From the NCBI GenBank assembly GCA_937995995.1, contig CALKIP010000062.1, positions 1 to 8,640 on the forward strand: 8,640 bases of DNA, read 5' to 3'. Shown in pieces: positions 1 through 6,714 of the stretch; within the stretch, counting starts at the first letter, position 1; every line of letters begins with the position of its first letter. This DNA is from an uncultured bacterium. GTDB lineage: Bacteria; Gemmatimonadota; Gemmatimonadetes; Longimicrobiales; RSA9. Below the pieces are notes generated by a model, which was not told where the DNA came from, did not search any database, and saw only the letters and a program-made list of their open reading frames with translations. The translations under genes were made by a program, and so were the position numbers.

Positions 1-1
1 C

Positions 2-1036
2 TCAGTCCGCGGACGCTGTCACCGCCGACGCCTGCTCCTGCCCCACGAACGATTCCGCAAGATCGACGAATTCCTTGGAGCCGATGTAGACTGGCGTGCG
101 CTGGTGCAGTTCGGTCGGCTCGATGGTGAGCACATCCTGGTCGCCGGTGGACGCGCGGCCGCCGGCCTGCTCGCAGATCATCGCGAGCGGTGCGACCTCG
201 TAAAGCAGGCGGAGCTTGCCGTTCGGGCTGCGCTCGTCGGCTGGGTACATGAAGAGGCCGCCGTAGAGGAGCGTGCGGTGGAAGTCGGCGACGAGGGAGC
301 CGATGTAGCGCGAGGAGAACGGCTTGTCGTTCAGGCCGTCAAGCCCCTTGAGGTGGTCGACCAGGCGACGCTGGGGCTCGTACCAGCGGGCGTAGTTGCC
401 TTCGTTGCAGCTATAGATGCGCTGGCTCGGCTGCGGGATCTTGATGTCCGGGTGACTGAGGACGAACTCGCCGATCGCGGGGTCGAGGGTGAATCCGTGC
501 ACGCCGGCGCCGGTCGTGTAGACCAGCATGGTCGACGAGCCGTAGACCACATACCCTGCAGCGACCTGCTTGTAGCCCGGCTGCAGGCAGTCCTCCAGCG
601 TGCCGCGTGTGCCCGTCGAGATCTTCCGGTGCAGCGAGAAGATGGTCCCGATCGAGACGTTCGCGTCGATGTTCGAGGAGCCGTCGAGCGGGTCGTAGAG
701 GAGGACGTAGTTGCCGCAGGGGAACTGCTCCGGGATCGGGAGGATGTCCTCCTCTTCCTCGGAGGCCATGCAGCAGAGTTGGCCACCGTGGTCGAGCGCC
801 TTGAAGATGACCTCGTTGGCGTGCTCGTCCAGCTTCTTCACACCCTCGCCGTGCACGTTGGTCCGGCCGGTCGCGCCGAGGATGTCGATCAGCCCCGCCA
901 TGTTGACGTCGCGGGAGATCATCTTGGCCGCGAGCGCGATGTCGTAGAGAATGTTGCTGAACGCGCCGGTCGCTTCCGGGTGCTTCCGCTCCTGGTCGAT
1001 GATGTGGCGCTCGATCGTGATCACCGAACTGCTCAT
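2..1036 (-). CDS. fbp: Class I fructose-1,6-bisphosphatase
   Basis: Cytoplasmic enzyme that hydrolyses fructose 1,6-bisphosphate to fructose 6-phosphate and phosphate, the committed step of gluconeogenesis, using divalent metal ions. The 344-residue protein has the normal full length of the family. Visible signatures are the acidic metal-site stretch ASEEEED at residues 91-97, the metal and phosphate motif DPLDGSSNID at 115-124, the substrate-site block RYIGSLVADFHR at 243-254, and KLRLLYEVAPLAMICEQAGG at 274-293, all typical of class I enzymes. The ATG start is supported by GGAGG at 1043-1047, six nt upstream, the best Shine-Dalgarno sequence seen in the window. The gene begins 24 nt after the small HExxH gene and probably shares its transcript; its strong ribosome site suggests translation independent of the upstream gene. 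The TGA stop at 2-4 lies just inside the window, so its 3' flank is not seen. Identification is secure. Confidence 0.98.
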   Translation of the reverse strand: MSSSVITIERHIIDQERKHPEATGAFSNILYDIALAAKMISRDVNMAGLIDILGATGRTNVHGEGVKKLDEHANEVIFKALDHGGQLCCMASEEEEDILPIPEQFPCGNYVLLYDPLDGSSNIDANVSIGTIFSLHRKISTGTRGTLEDCLQPGYKQVAAGYVVYGSSTMLVYTTGAGVHGFTLDPAIGEFVLSHPDIKIPQPSQRIYSCNEGNYARWYEPQRRLVDHLKGLDGLNDKPFSSRYIGSLVADFHRTLLYGGLFMYPADERSPNGKLRLLYEVAPLAMICEQAGGRASTGDQDVLTIEPTELHQRTPVYIGSKEFVDLAESFVGQEQASAVTASAD

Positions 1037-1060
1037 GACTACCCTCCCCCGGGGTTCGGG

Positions 1061-1396
1061 CTATTCTGCGTTGCGGGCTTCGACCTCGTACGGGTTGTCC
1101 CGGTAGCCGTACCGGAAGTGATTCCAGACGTACCGGAAGGGAAACCCGACGGGGTTGCGCTGCCACTGTTTCACATGCGCCATCTCGTGGCGCAGCAATC
1201 GTCGTGTCAATTCAACGTCCGGATGGACGACGATCGTCCGTCCGAGCGTCACCGCGGCGGCCGGCCGTCCCATGCGTGCCAGCAGGCCACCGAGCCGCGG
1301 GATCCAGCGTCCGCGCCGTACGGCGACGCCGGGCGGCACGGGTTCCGGCACGTCGGCAGGCTCCCGGACGAGGGCGCGGATCACGACGTCGATCAT
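1061..1396 (-). CDS. Small HExxH putative zinc metalloprotease
   Basis: A 111-residue protein with a zinc-metalloprotease signature, RLLRHEMAHVKQWQ, in which HEMAH is at residues 70-74. In such families the two histidines bind zinc and the glutamate activates water. A later acidic motif, NPYEVEAR at 101-108, could supply the third zinc ligand, as in gluzincin-type enzymes; that is inference. No signal peptide or membrane segment is visible, so it looks cytoplasmic. It is very short for a peptidase: little is present beyond the catalytic core and a basic N-terminal part. The motif resembles that of DUF4157-type proteins (HELAHVVQ), but I cannot name the family firmly. Its ATG lies inside the comEC stop as ATGA (1393-1396), and no good Shine-Dalgarno sequence precedes it, so translation is probably coupled to comEC. 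The substrate is unknown. The reading frame is convincing; the enzymatic activity is inferred. Confidence 0.75.
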   Translation of the reverse strand: MIDVVIRALVREPADVPEPVPPGVAVRRGRWIPRLGGLLARMGRPAAAVTLGRTIVVHPDVELTRRLLRHEMAHVKQWQRNPVGFPFRYVWNHFRYGYRDNPYEVEARNAE

Positions 1397-3873
1397 CGCG
1401 CCGTCGAAATAGCCAGGCGTCCATCCTGTCCGACGCGCACCCGGATCGCGCCGTCCCGATCGGTGCGCAGCACCTGGACGCCCTGGCGTTCAAGGCGGTC
1501 CAGGACGGCCGGGTTCGGGTGCCGATAGCGGTTGTGGCGGCCGACGGAGATCACCGCGTACTTCGGTTCCGTAGCCGCCAAAAGTTCGTCGGACGTGGAG
1601 GTCGCACTGCCATGGTGCGCCACCTTCAGGAGTTCGGCCTGCAACTGCGCCGGTCGCTCTGCGGCGAGCCTTCGCTCGACCTCCGCGGGCAGATCGCCGA
1701 GGAAGAGAGCGCCGAAATTGCCGTACTCCAGCCGGAACGCGACGGAAACTTGATTGGAGGTCACGTCCTCGTCAAGCGAAGACTCGTCCGGGTAAAGAAA
1801 TCGCAACACCATCCCATCGATCTCGACGCTGTGATCGGCGCGTGCAGCGATCCAGGGCACGTCTCGACGTTCGACATCGGACAGCAGGTTTAGGAAGAGC
1901 GATTTACCGGCCGCGAGGCCCGGATCCACGATGGCGCCGACCTCGATCGCATCGAGGACGGACGGTGCGCCACCGATGTGATCCGCGTCGGGGTGCGTCA
2001 AAATCATCGCCTCGAGGCGTCGAACGCCGTGGCGTAGCAAAAATGGCACCACTCGGGCGCGTCCGGCGTCGAAGGTCTGGGTGCGCGGCCCTGCATCCAC
2101 GAGGACCCAGCGCCCGGCGGGCGAGCGTATGGCGAGTGCATCGCCCTGACCCACATCGATCGCGTGGATCTCGAGTACGCCGGAATCCGAGTGCCACGCC
2201 ACGGCGGGCCAGGCCACGACCAGCGCCAAGCCGACCGAGGCCGCGGTGATACGGCGAACGAATGGGCGCATGCCCGGGCTCGGATCGAGACGAACTCCCT
2301 GGACCGCTCCAGGACGTGTACCGCCCCCCTTCCGGCCGTTCACCGGTGCACCGGTCATCTCCGGCGTTCTCCGTCCACCCGATGCATCGGATGCCACCCG
2401 CCCCAACCACCCTGCCATGACTGCGGTTGCGAAGGCGGCAAGTGCCCACGCGAGGACGGCGTCGCGGGGAACGAGGAGGCTGCCGCCCGGGACCGACGCG
2501 GCGAGTGCGGCGATCCGGTCGACGGCGTCGAGGATGAGCTCCGCGCCGGCGGCCAGGAACGCGCCGGCTGCGGGCCAGATGGTGCCGACGCCGAGAGCGA
2601 CCGCCACGGCGGGCACGGCAGCGCCGATCAGGGGGATGGCGGCCAGGTTCGATGCGATCCCGACCGGCGCGATGCTGTTGAAGTGGAGCGCGGTGAGCGG
2701 TGCCGTCGCTGCCGTCGCGGCGATGCTGGTGGCCAGGCTGTCCTGGAGGAAGCGGATGCGGCCGAAGGGGAGCGCCTCCATGAGTCGGCTCCGGAGAGCG
2801 ATGACACCTGCCGTACCGGCGAAGCTGAGCTGGAACCCGGCATCCAGGATCGCCAGCGGGTCGACGGCGAGGAGGACGAGGCCCGCGGCGGCGAGGGGTG
2901 AGAAGCGATCCGATGGACGCTGTAACAGGCGGGCCGAGATCATCAGGCCGAGTTGAAGCGCGGCGCGCGAGGCGGCGTGTGGCGCGCCGAGGAAGATGAC
3001 GTAAGCGATGGTTCCGCCGACGGCCGCGAGGCTGGACGCACGCGCACTTGCGCGCACGATGCGCCCGGCCAGGAGAAGCACACCGGCCATGATCCCGACG
3101 TGCAGTCCCGAAATCGCGAGGAGGTGGGCGAGCCCGGACTGCGTGAAGCGCTCTCGGACGGCGGGATCGATCCCACCGCGCTGAGCCAGGAGCAGCCCTT
3201 CGACCAGACCGGCGTGGCGGGCGAAGAGGGTGCGGACGGTGTGCTGAGCCCGCCCCCGCAGCACCGCTCCGGGATGCCGGACGAGCGAGGGCGCACCCTC
3301 GATCCGGACCGAGTCGACGACGATGTACCCGGACCATTCCGGGCGGCGCGGCCACGCCCCTCTCGGCGGAGTGACGAGCCAGCGCCCCCACACCGCCACC
3401 TCGCTTCCACCGACCGCGCCTGCCCACCGCTCCACCGTGCCGTACGCCCGGACGGCGCCCTCACATGCGGCTTCCTTCCCGCTCAGCGCCATTTGGCGCA
3501 CGCTGAGGACCACCGCACCATCGGGGTCCGGTAGTGCGGCAAGGTGCCCGTGCGCCCGTAGCGATGCGCCATCGGGGAGGTGCACGAGACAGTGGTCCCG
3601 GGTCTCCGCGGCAGTCACGGCGCCCAGCAGATAACCGGCTCCCGTCACGAGGAGGAACGCCGGAACGGCGGAACGGCGCGGGTGTCGGGTCGTGGTCGAA
3701 GACTGCGATACCGCCACACGCCCCGAGCGCTGCAGCAGCGCCGGCGCGAGTAGCACGCACACGCCGCCGAGTGCGAGGGGGAGAAAGCCGGAGATGTCGA
3801 ACGGCGCCGCCCGGAGTCCCAGGAGCAGCGCCGTCGCGAAGAGGAGAGTGGCCCGGGTCAGGGGGCGGAGCAT
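1393..3873 (-). CDS. comEC: ComEC/Rec2 family DNA-uptake channel protein
   Basis: Polytopic inner-membrane protein that forms the channel for single-stranded DNA during natural transformation. It has the complete three-part architecture (numbered from the GTG at 3879): N-terminal membrane segments plus a DUF4131-like soluble region (about 1-200), the Competence domain (about 220-495) with its hallmark GLAHLLAISGLHVGI at 249-263 and AILDAGFQLSF at 343-353, and a C-terminal metallo-beta-lactamase-like domain (about 570-820). The latter shows DVGQGD at 575-580, VDAG at 594-597, THPDADHIGG at 628-637, FLGDL at 726-730 and VAHHGS at 753-758, so the putative nuclease site looks intact. A basic, Gly/Pro-rich linker (about 497-542) joins channel and hydrolase domains. 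The frame opens GTG-ATT-ATG; I prefer the ATG at 3873 because a GGGGG tract sits 7 nt upstream, whereas it lies only 1 nt from the GTG. Length (826 aa) is normal. It ends in an ATGA overlap with the HExxH gene. No comEA or pilus gene is visible nearby. Confidence 0.96.
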   Translation of the reverse strand: MLRPLTRATLLFATALLLGLRAAPFDISGFLPLALGGVCVLLAPALLQRSGRVAVSQSSTTTRHPRRSAVPAFLLVTGAGYLLGAVTAAETRDHCLVHLPDGASLRAHGHLAALPDPDGAVVLSVRQMALSGKEAACEGAVRAYGTVERWAGAVGGSEVAVWGRWLVTPPRGAWPRRPEWSGYIVVDSVRIEGAPSLVRHPGAVLRGRAQHTVRTLFARHAGLVEGLLLAQRGGIDPAVRERFTQSGLAHLLAISGLHVGIMAGVLLLAGRIVRASARASSLAAVGGTIAYVIFLGAPHAASRAALQLGLMISARLLQRPSDRFSPLAAAGLVLLAVDPLAILDAGFQLSFAGTAGVIALRSRLMEALPFGRIRFLQDSLATSIAATAATAPLTALHFNSIAPVGIASNLAAIPLIGAAVPAVAVALGVGTIWPAAGAFLAAGAELILDAVDRIAALAASVPGGSLLVPRDAVLAWALAAFATAVMAGWLGRVASDASGGRRTPEMTGAPVNGRKGGGTRPGAVQGVRLDPSPGMRPFVRRITAASVGLALVVAWPAVAWHSDSGVLEIHAIDVGQGDALAIRSPAGRWVLVDAGPRTQTFDAGRARVVPFLLRHGVRRLEAMILTHPDADHIGGAPSVLDAIEVGAIVDPGLAAGKSLFLNLLSDVERRDVPWIAARADHSVEIDGMVLRFLYPDESSLDEDVTSNQVSVAFRLEYGNFGALFLGDLPAEVERRLAAERPAQLQAELLKVAHHGSATSTSDELLAATEPKYAVISVGRHNRYRHPNPAVLDRLERQGVQVLRTDRDGAIRVRVGQDGRLAISTAR

Positions 3874-3880
3874 AATCACG

Positions 3881-3885
3881 CCCCC
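3881..3885 (-). promoter_or_regulatory. Ribosome-binding site deciding the comEC start
   Basis: The minus strand reads GGGGG here, 7 nt before the ATG at 3873 but only 1 nt before the in-frame GTG at 3879. The spacing favours the ATG as the comEC start, removing two residues from the longest reading. The match to the Shine-Dalgarno core is G-only, so it is suggestive rather than strong. Confidence 0.4.
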
Positions 3886-3930
3886 GATCCGGCGTCAGGC
3901 CGTGTGGCCGGCCCGGACCCCCGCAGGGTG

Positions 3931-3956
3931 ACCGTCCCGGTCTCGACCCGGGCGGT
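3931..3956. repeat. GC-rich inverted repeat in the miaB-comEC gap
   Basis: On the plus strand ACCG (3931-3934) pairs with CGGT (3953-3956), and after a bulged T the stretch CCCGG (3936-3940) pairs with CCGGG (3948-3952), leaving a 7-nt loop. This gives a nine-pair hairpin, 11 nt past the miaB stop and about 58 nt before comEC. The T-run TTTT (3956-3959) lies on the plus-strand side, so read in the direction of the genes the hairpin is preceded by AAAA and lacks a following U-tract. It is therefore not a standard intrinsic terminator for miaB. It could be a transcript-end stabiliser, an attenuator, or a block to antisense transcription. The structure is seen; the function is unknown. Confidence 0.4.
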
Positions 3957-3966
3957 TTTCCCAGTC

Positions 3967-5469
3967 TCAGGCCACGTGGACGCGTGCCTCGTCGTCCACC
4001 GGCACGCCGATGAAGGTGGCGCCGGTCGTGGCGGTGAGGCGAACCTCGAGGAAGCTGCCGATGAGCGAGGGATCGCCCGGGAACGCAACGACCTTGTTGC
4101 CGTCGGTGCGGCCGAGGACGTCGCCCTCGCTCTTGGCCACGCGCTCGACCAGGACCTCTTCGATCCGGCCGACTTCCGATCGGTTGATCTCGGCCTGGAT
4201 GGCGCGCTGCACCTCGATGACCCGCGCAAGGCGGGCCTGGGCCACCTCCTCGGGGAGGAACTGGTCCTGGGGCAGCCGGGTGGCCGGCGTGCCGTCGCGC
4301 GCCGAGTACTTGTAGAGGTAGGCGTCGTCGAAGCGGACCTCGCGCAGAAGATCGAGGGTGGCCTCGTACTCCTCTTCGGTTTCGCCGGGGAAGGCCACGA
4401 TGACGTCCGTCGAGAGCGCGATGCCCGGGACCACTTCACGCGCCAGGCGGACCTTCTCCAGGAAGGTCTCGACGGTGTAGCGCCGCAGCATCCGCTTGAG
4501 CGTGCGGTTGTGCCCGGCCTGCACCGGCAGGTGGAGCTGCTTGCAGACGGTCGGCTCTTCGGCCATGACCTCCGCCAGCGCGGGCGTGAAGTCGTTCGGG
4601 TGCGGCGACGTGAAGCGGACGCGGCGCAGGCCGTCGACCCGCGCCACGGCACGCAGCAGCCGGGGGAAATCCCAGTCGCCATGACGGTACGAGTTCACGG
4701 TCTGCCCGAGGAGCGTGACCTCCGGGATCCCCTGGGCGACGATGTTCCTCACCTCGTCCAGGATCATCTCGGGATCGCGGTTCTTCTCGGGTCCCCGCAC
4801 GTACGGCACGATGCAGTACGTGCAGCGGTGGTCGCAGCCGCGCTGGATCGGTACCCACGCCGAGACGCGCGAGGTGCGTCGGACTTCGATCCCCTCGTAG
4901 TTCTCGTGGTCGGCGAAGTCCAGCACGGCGAGCCGGCCATCCGCGGTCTTCTGCGGCGCGGTCCCGCTGGAGACGGCGCCGAGGACCGGGAGCGTGCGCT
5001 TGCGCCGGGTCCCACTCGTCGCCACGGCGGATGACGCCTCACGCCGTGTGTCTTCCGCGGCGGCGTCGGCCGAGGGCACGGCGATCTCGGGGTTCCGGAC
5101 CGCGGCGAGCGCCTCCGGCAGGCGGCGGTAGCCGTCGGGCCCCATGACCAGGTCGACGTACGGCGCCTGCTCGAGGAGCGACTCGCCCATCCGCTGCGCC
5201 ATGCAGCCGGTCACGCCGATCACCAGATCGGGGCGCTCGCCCTTGAGCTTGTTGAGCTGCGACACCCGGCCGAGGACGCGCTTTTCGGCGTGCTCGCGGA
5301 TCGCACAGGTATTGACCAGGACGACGTCGGCCTCGTCGGGCGTGGCGGCGAGGTCGTAGCCGTGGGCGGCCAGGATGCCCTGCATCAGCTCGCCATCGCT
5401 GATGTTCATCTGGCAGCCGTAGGTCTCGACGTACGCCTTCTTCTTCGGCTCTCGGGTATGCTGTGTCAT
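3967..5469 (-). CDS. miaB: MiaB tRNA (i6A37) methylthiotransferase
   Basis: Radical SAM enzyme that adds a methylthio group to C2 of N6-isopentenyladenosine at position 37 of tRNAs reading UNN codons, using two [4Fe-4S] clusters. The 500-residue protein shows the N-terminal methylthiotransferase domain (about 11-120) with cluster cysteines C19 (ETYGCQMN), C54 (NTCAIRE) and C89 (TGCMAQ), the radical SAM motif CDHRCTYC (C212, C216, C219), and a C-terminal TRAM RNA-binding domain (about 432-495). ETYGCQMN separates it from RimO and MtaB. It is longer than the usual 440-475 residues because of an Ala/Ser/Arg-rich insertion at about 125-180. The frame continues upstream to a TTG at 5532, but ATG at 5469 places the conserved block at the usual distance from the N-terminus; no candidate start (5469, 5487, 5493, 5532) has a good Shine-Dalgarno sequence. 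The gene is 75 nt downstream of the barrel gene, so it may have its own promoter. Function is secure; the exact start is less so. Confidence 0.97.
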   Translation of the reverse strand: MTQHTREPKKKAYVETYGCQMNISDGELMQGILAAHGYDLAATPDEADVVLVNTCAIREHAEKRVLGRVSQLNKLKGERPDLVIGVTGCMAQRMGESLLEQAPYVDLVMGPDGYRRLPEALAAVRNPEIAVPSADAAAEDTRREASSAVATSGTRRKRTLPVLGAVSSGTAPQKTADGRLAVLDFADHENYEGIEVRRTSRVSAWVPIQRGCDHRCTYCIVPYVRGPEKNRDPEMILDEVRNIVAQGIPEVTLLGQTVNSYRHGDWDFPRLLRAVARVDGLRRVRFTSPHPNDFTPALAEVMAEEPTVCKQLHLPVQAGHNRTLKRMLRRYTVETFLEKVRLAREVVPGIALSTDVIVAFPGETEEEYEATLDLLREVRFDDAYLYKYSARDGTPATRLPQDQFLPEEVAQARLARVIEVQRAIQAEINRSEVGRIEEVLVERVAKSEGDVLGRTDGNKVVAFPGDPSLIGSFLEVRLTATTGATFIGVPVDDEARVHVA

Positions 5470-5502
5470 AGTCCGGCGCGTGTCCATGCGCATTTGCGAC
5501 AG

Positions 5503-5532
5503 ATTCTGGAAACTCGCTGCTCTACCCCGCAA
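5503..5532 (-). promoter_or_regulatory. Weak candidate promoter upstream of miaB
   Basis: In the 75-nt gap before miaB the minus strand has TTGCGG (5527-5532), an 18-nt spacer, and CAGAAT (5503-5508), matching the sigma-70 consensus boxes at 3 of 6 and 4 of 6 positions. Start of transcription would fall near 5496, giving a leader of about 27 nt. The gap is less GC-rich than its surroundings. Matches this poor arise by chance, and the promoter consensus of this organism is unknown, so this is only a pointer. Confidence 0.2.
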
Positions 5533-5544
5533 TCCGTGGAAGGA

Positions 5545-6714
5545 TCACAGGCCGGAGACGCCGAGGGAGAAGGTGACTCGCCAGAAGTCCTCGGCCAGGC
5601 CCGTGCCCTTGGCGTCCCGCGAGCCGCGCTCGACGGCGGCATCGAAGGAGGCGAGCGTGCCGGCCTGCGAGATGCCGACCGTCAGCCCCGTACCGACCGA
5701 GAAGGCGCTCTCGGTGGGCGTGACGCCGTCCACCTGGAACGGGTACTGCTCGTAATGATAGCCGAGTCGAAGCGGCATGGAGCGGTTGCCGAAGGTCATG
5801 CCTTCCCATTCGATCCCGCCACCGAGCTCCCAGGTGTCGACGGGCGCGGCATCGGCGCCGAAGGCATCTGCCGCGCTGCTCCAACCGGACCAGCGGCCGG
5901 AGAAGGTGCCGAGGAGCCGCGGCGCGAGGACGGCGCTCACTCCGCCGGCCACCTGGAGCGGGAGGTCGACGTCGAAGTCCTCGGTCCTCGCCGTCCGGGC
6001 ATCGGCCTTCAGCGTTCCGGCCCAGGTGACGCTCCCGCCGACGCGGAGGATGGGAGCCGGATCCCAGAGGACGCCCGCGGTGGCGAACGGCGCTCGCTGC
6101 GTCCATGACCGCTCTTCCTGGAACCCGGTACCGCCGGTGAAGTCGCCATCCGGGAAGGTCCGGGTGATGGTGCGTCGGAGCTCGCCCGTGTAGAGGCCGC
6201 CGGCCACGCCGATGGCGAAGCCCGGGGCGAGCGAGTAGGCGGCGCCGACCTGGATCTGTGCGATGCCGCCGGAAGAGTCGATCGCGTCACGCACGGCGAC
6301 GGTCTCTCCGCCGATCACGTCGGTCCGTTCGGAGAAGGCCGACCACGTCTGGTCGAGGAAGCCGCCGTAGCCTGCGCTGATGACGAGACGCCCACCCGTC
6401 GGATAGACGAAGCGAAGGAGCGGGAAACGGTTCGCACCCGCGTCGGCTTCCGCGCCATCATAGCCGATTGCGTTGCTCGACGACTGCAGTGCCGCGGTCA
6501 GTCCGCGGAAGCCGTAGGTCGCCGCCTCGGCCGGGTTGATGAGCGAGGGGTTCTGGTTGCTGAGCGCCAGGCCGAGGCCGCCGAGCGCCCGGGCACGGGC
6601 GTCGACGGGCGTGACCGGCACACCGAGCCCGCGACTCGAGAAGACCGACTGCGCGGAGGCGATGTGGGCGCCGCCGAGCACGAGCATCAAGGCGAGCGCG
6701 ATACTGCGATTCAT
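5545..6714 (-). CDS. Outer-membrane beta-barrel, OmpP1/FadL- or PorV-like
   Basis: A 389-residue exported protein with a clear Sec signal peptide: MNRS, a hydrophobic core at about 5-16, and a signal peptidase I site ASA|QS after residue 21. The mature N-terminus carries ARALGGLGLALSN (41-53) followed shortly by a short NPAEA motif (60-64), a pattern seen in OmpP1/FadL-type and PorV-like barrels. The rest alternates short amphipathic, Gly- and aromatic-rich strands (for example RLVISAGYGGFLDQTW), and the protein ends in a strand, FWRVTFSLGVSGL, as expected for BAM-assembled barrels. It should sit in the outer membrane; the cargo, if any, is unknown, so fatty-acid transport should not be assumed. 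Its ATG overlaps the stop of the upstream lipoprotein gene as ATGA, which suggests coupled translation and a joint function. Barrel class is fairly sure, exact family uncertain. Confidence 0.78.
   Translation of the reverse strand: MNRSIALALMLVLGGAHIASAQSVFSSRGLGVPVTPVDARARALGGLGLALSNQNPSLINPAEAATYGFRGLTAALQSSSNAIGYDGAEADAGANRFPLLRFVYPTGGRLVISAGYGGFLDQTWSAFSERTDVIGGETVAVRDAIDSSGGIAQIQVGAAYSLAPGFAIGVAGGLYTGELRRTITRTFPDGDFTGGTGFQEERSWTQRAPFATAGVLWDPAPILRVGGSVTWAGTLKADARTARTEDFDVDLPLQVAGGVSAVLAPRLLGTFSGRWSGWSSAADAFGADAAPVDTWELGGGIEWEGMTFGNRSMPLRLGYHYEQYPFQVDGVTPTESAFSVGTGLTVGISQAGTLASFDAAVERGSRDAKGTGLAEDFWRVTFSLGVSGL

Noticed and set aside
628..634. Concern that the ComEC hydrolase domain (residues 628-634, HPDADH) lacks a histidine of the HxHxDH motif
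   Set aside because: Positions here are residues, not bases. The HPDADH form is usual in ComEC proteins, and the other motifs of the domain are intact, so it is not evidence of decay.
104..1528. Long plus-strand open frame of 474 codons opposite fbp and the HExxH gene
   Set aside because: It is antisense to a certain fbp gene, its translation is low-complexity Val/Arg/Ala/Asp-rich with no recognisable domain, and GC-rich genes commonly leave such open mirror frames.
1904..3427. Minus-strand open frame of 507 codons inside comEC
   Set aside because: It is out of frame with the complete ComEC protein and its translation is Arg/Pro/Gly-rich, as expected for a shifted reading of GC-rich coding DNA.
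3661..3680. Short direct repeat of GGAACGGC near the 5' part of comEC
   Set aside because: Only two short copies inside coding sequence, explained by codon use in Ala/Arg/Pro-rich protein; no sign of an array or mobile element.
3904..5034. Plus-strand open frame of 376 codons opposite miaB
   Set aside because: Antisense to the well-supported MiaB reading; no family motif, and no upstream ribosome site that stands out.
5470..5532. N-terminal extension of MiaB from the TTG codon at 5532
   Set aside because: The 21 added residues match nothing expected in MiaB, TTG is a rare start, and no good Shine-Dalgarno sequence precedes it. The ATG at 5469 places the conserved domain normally.
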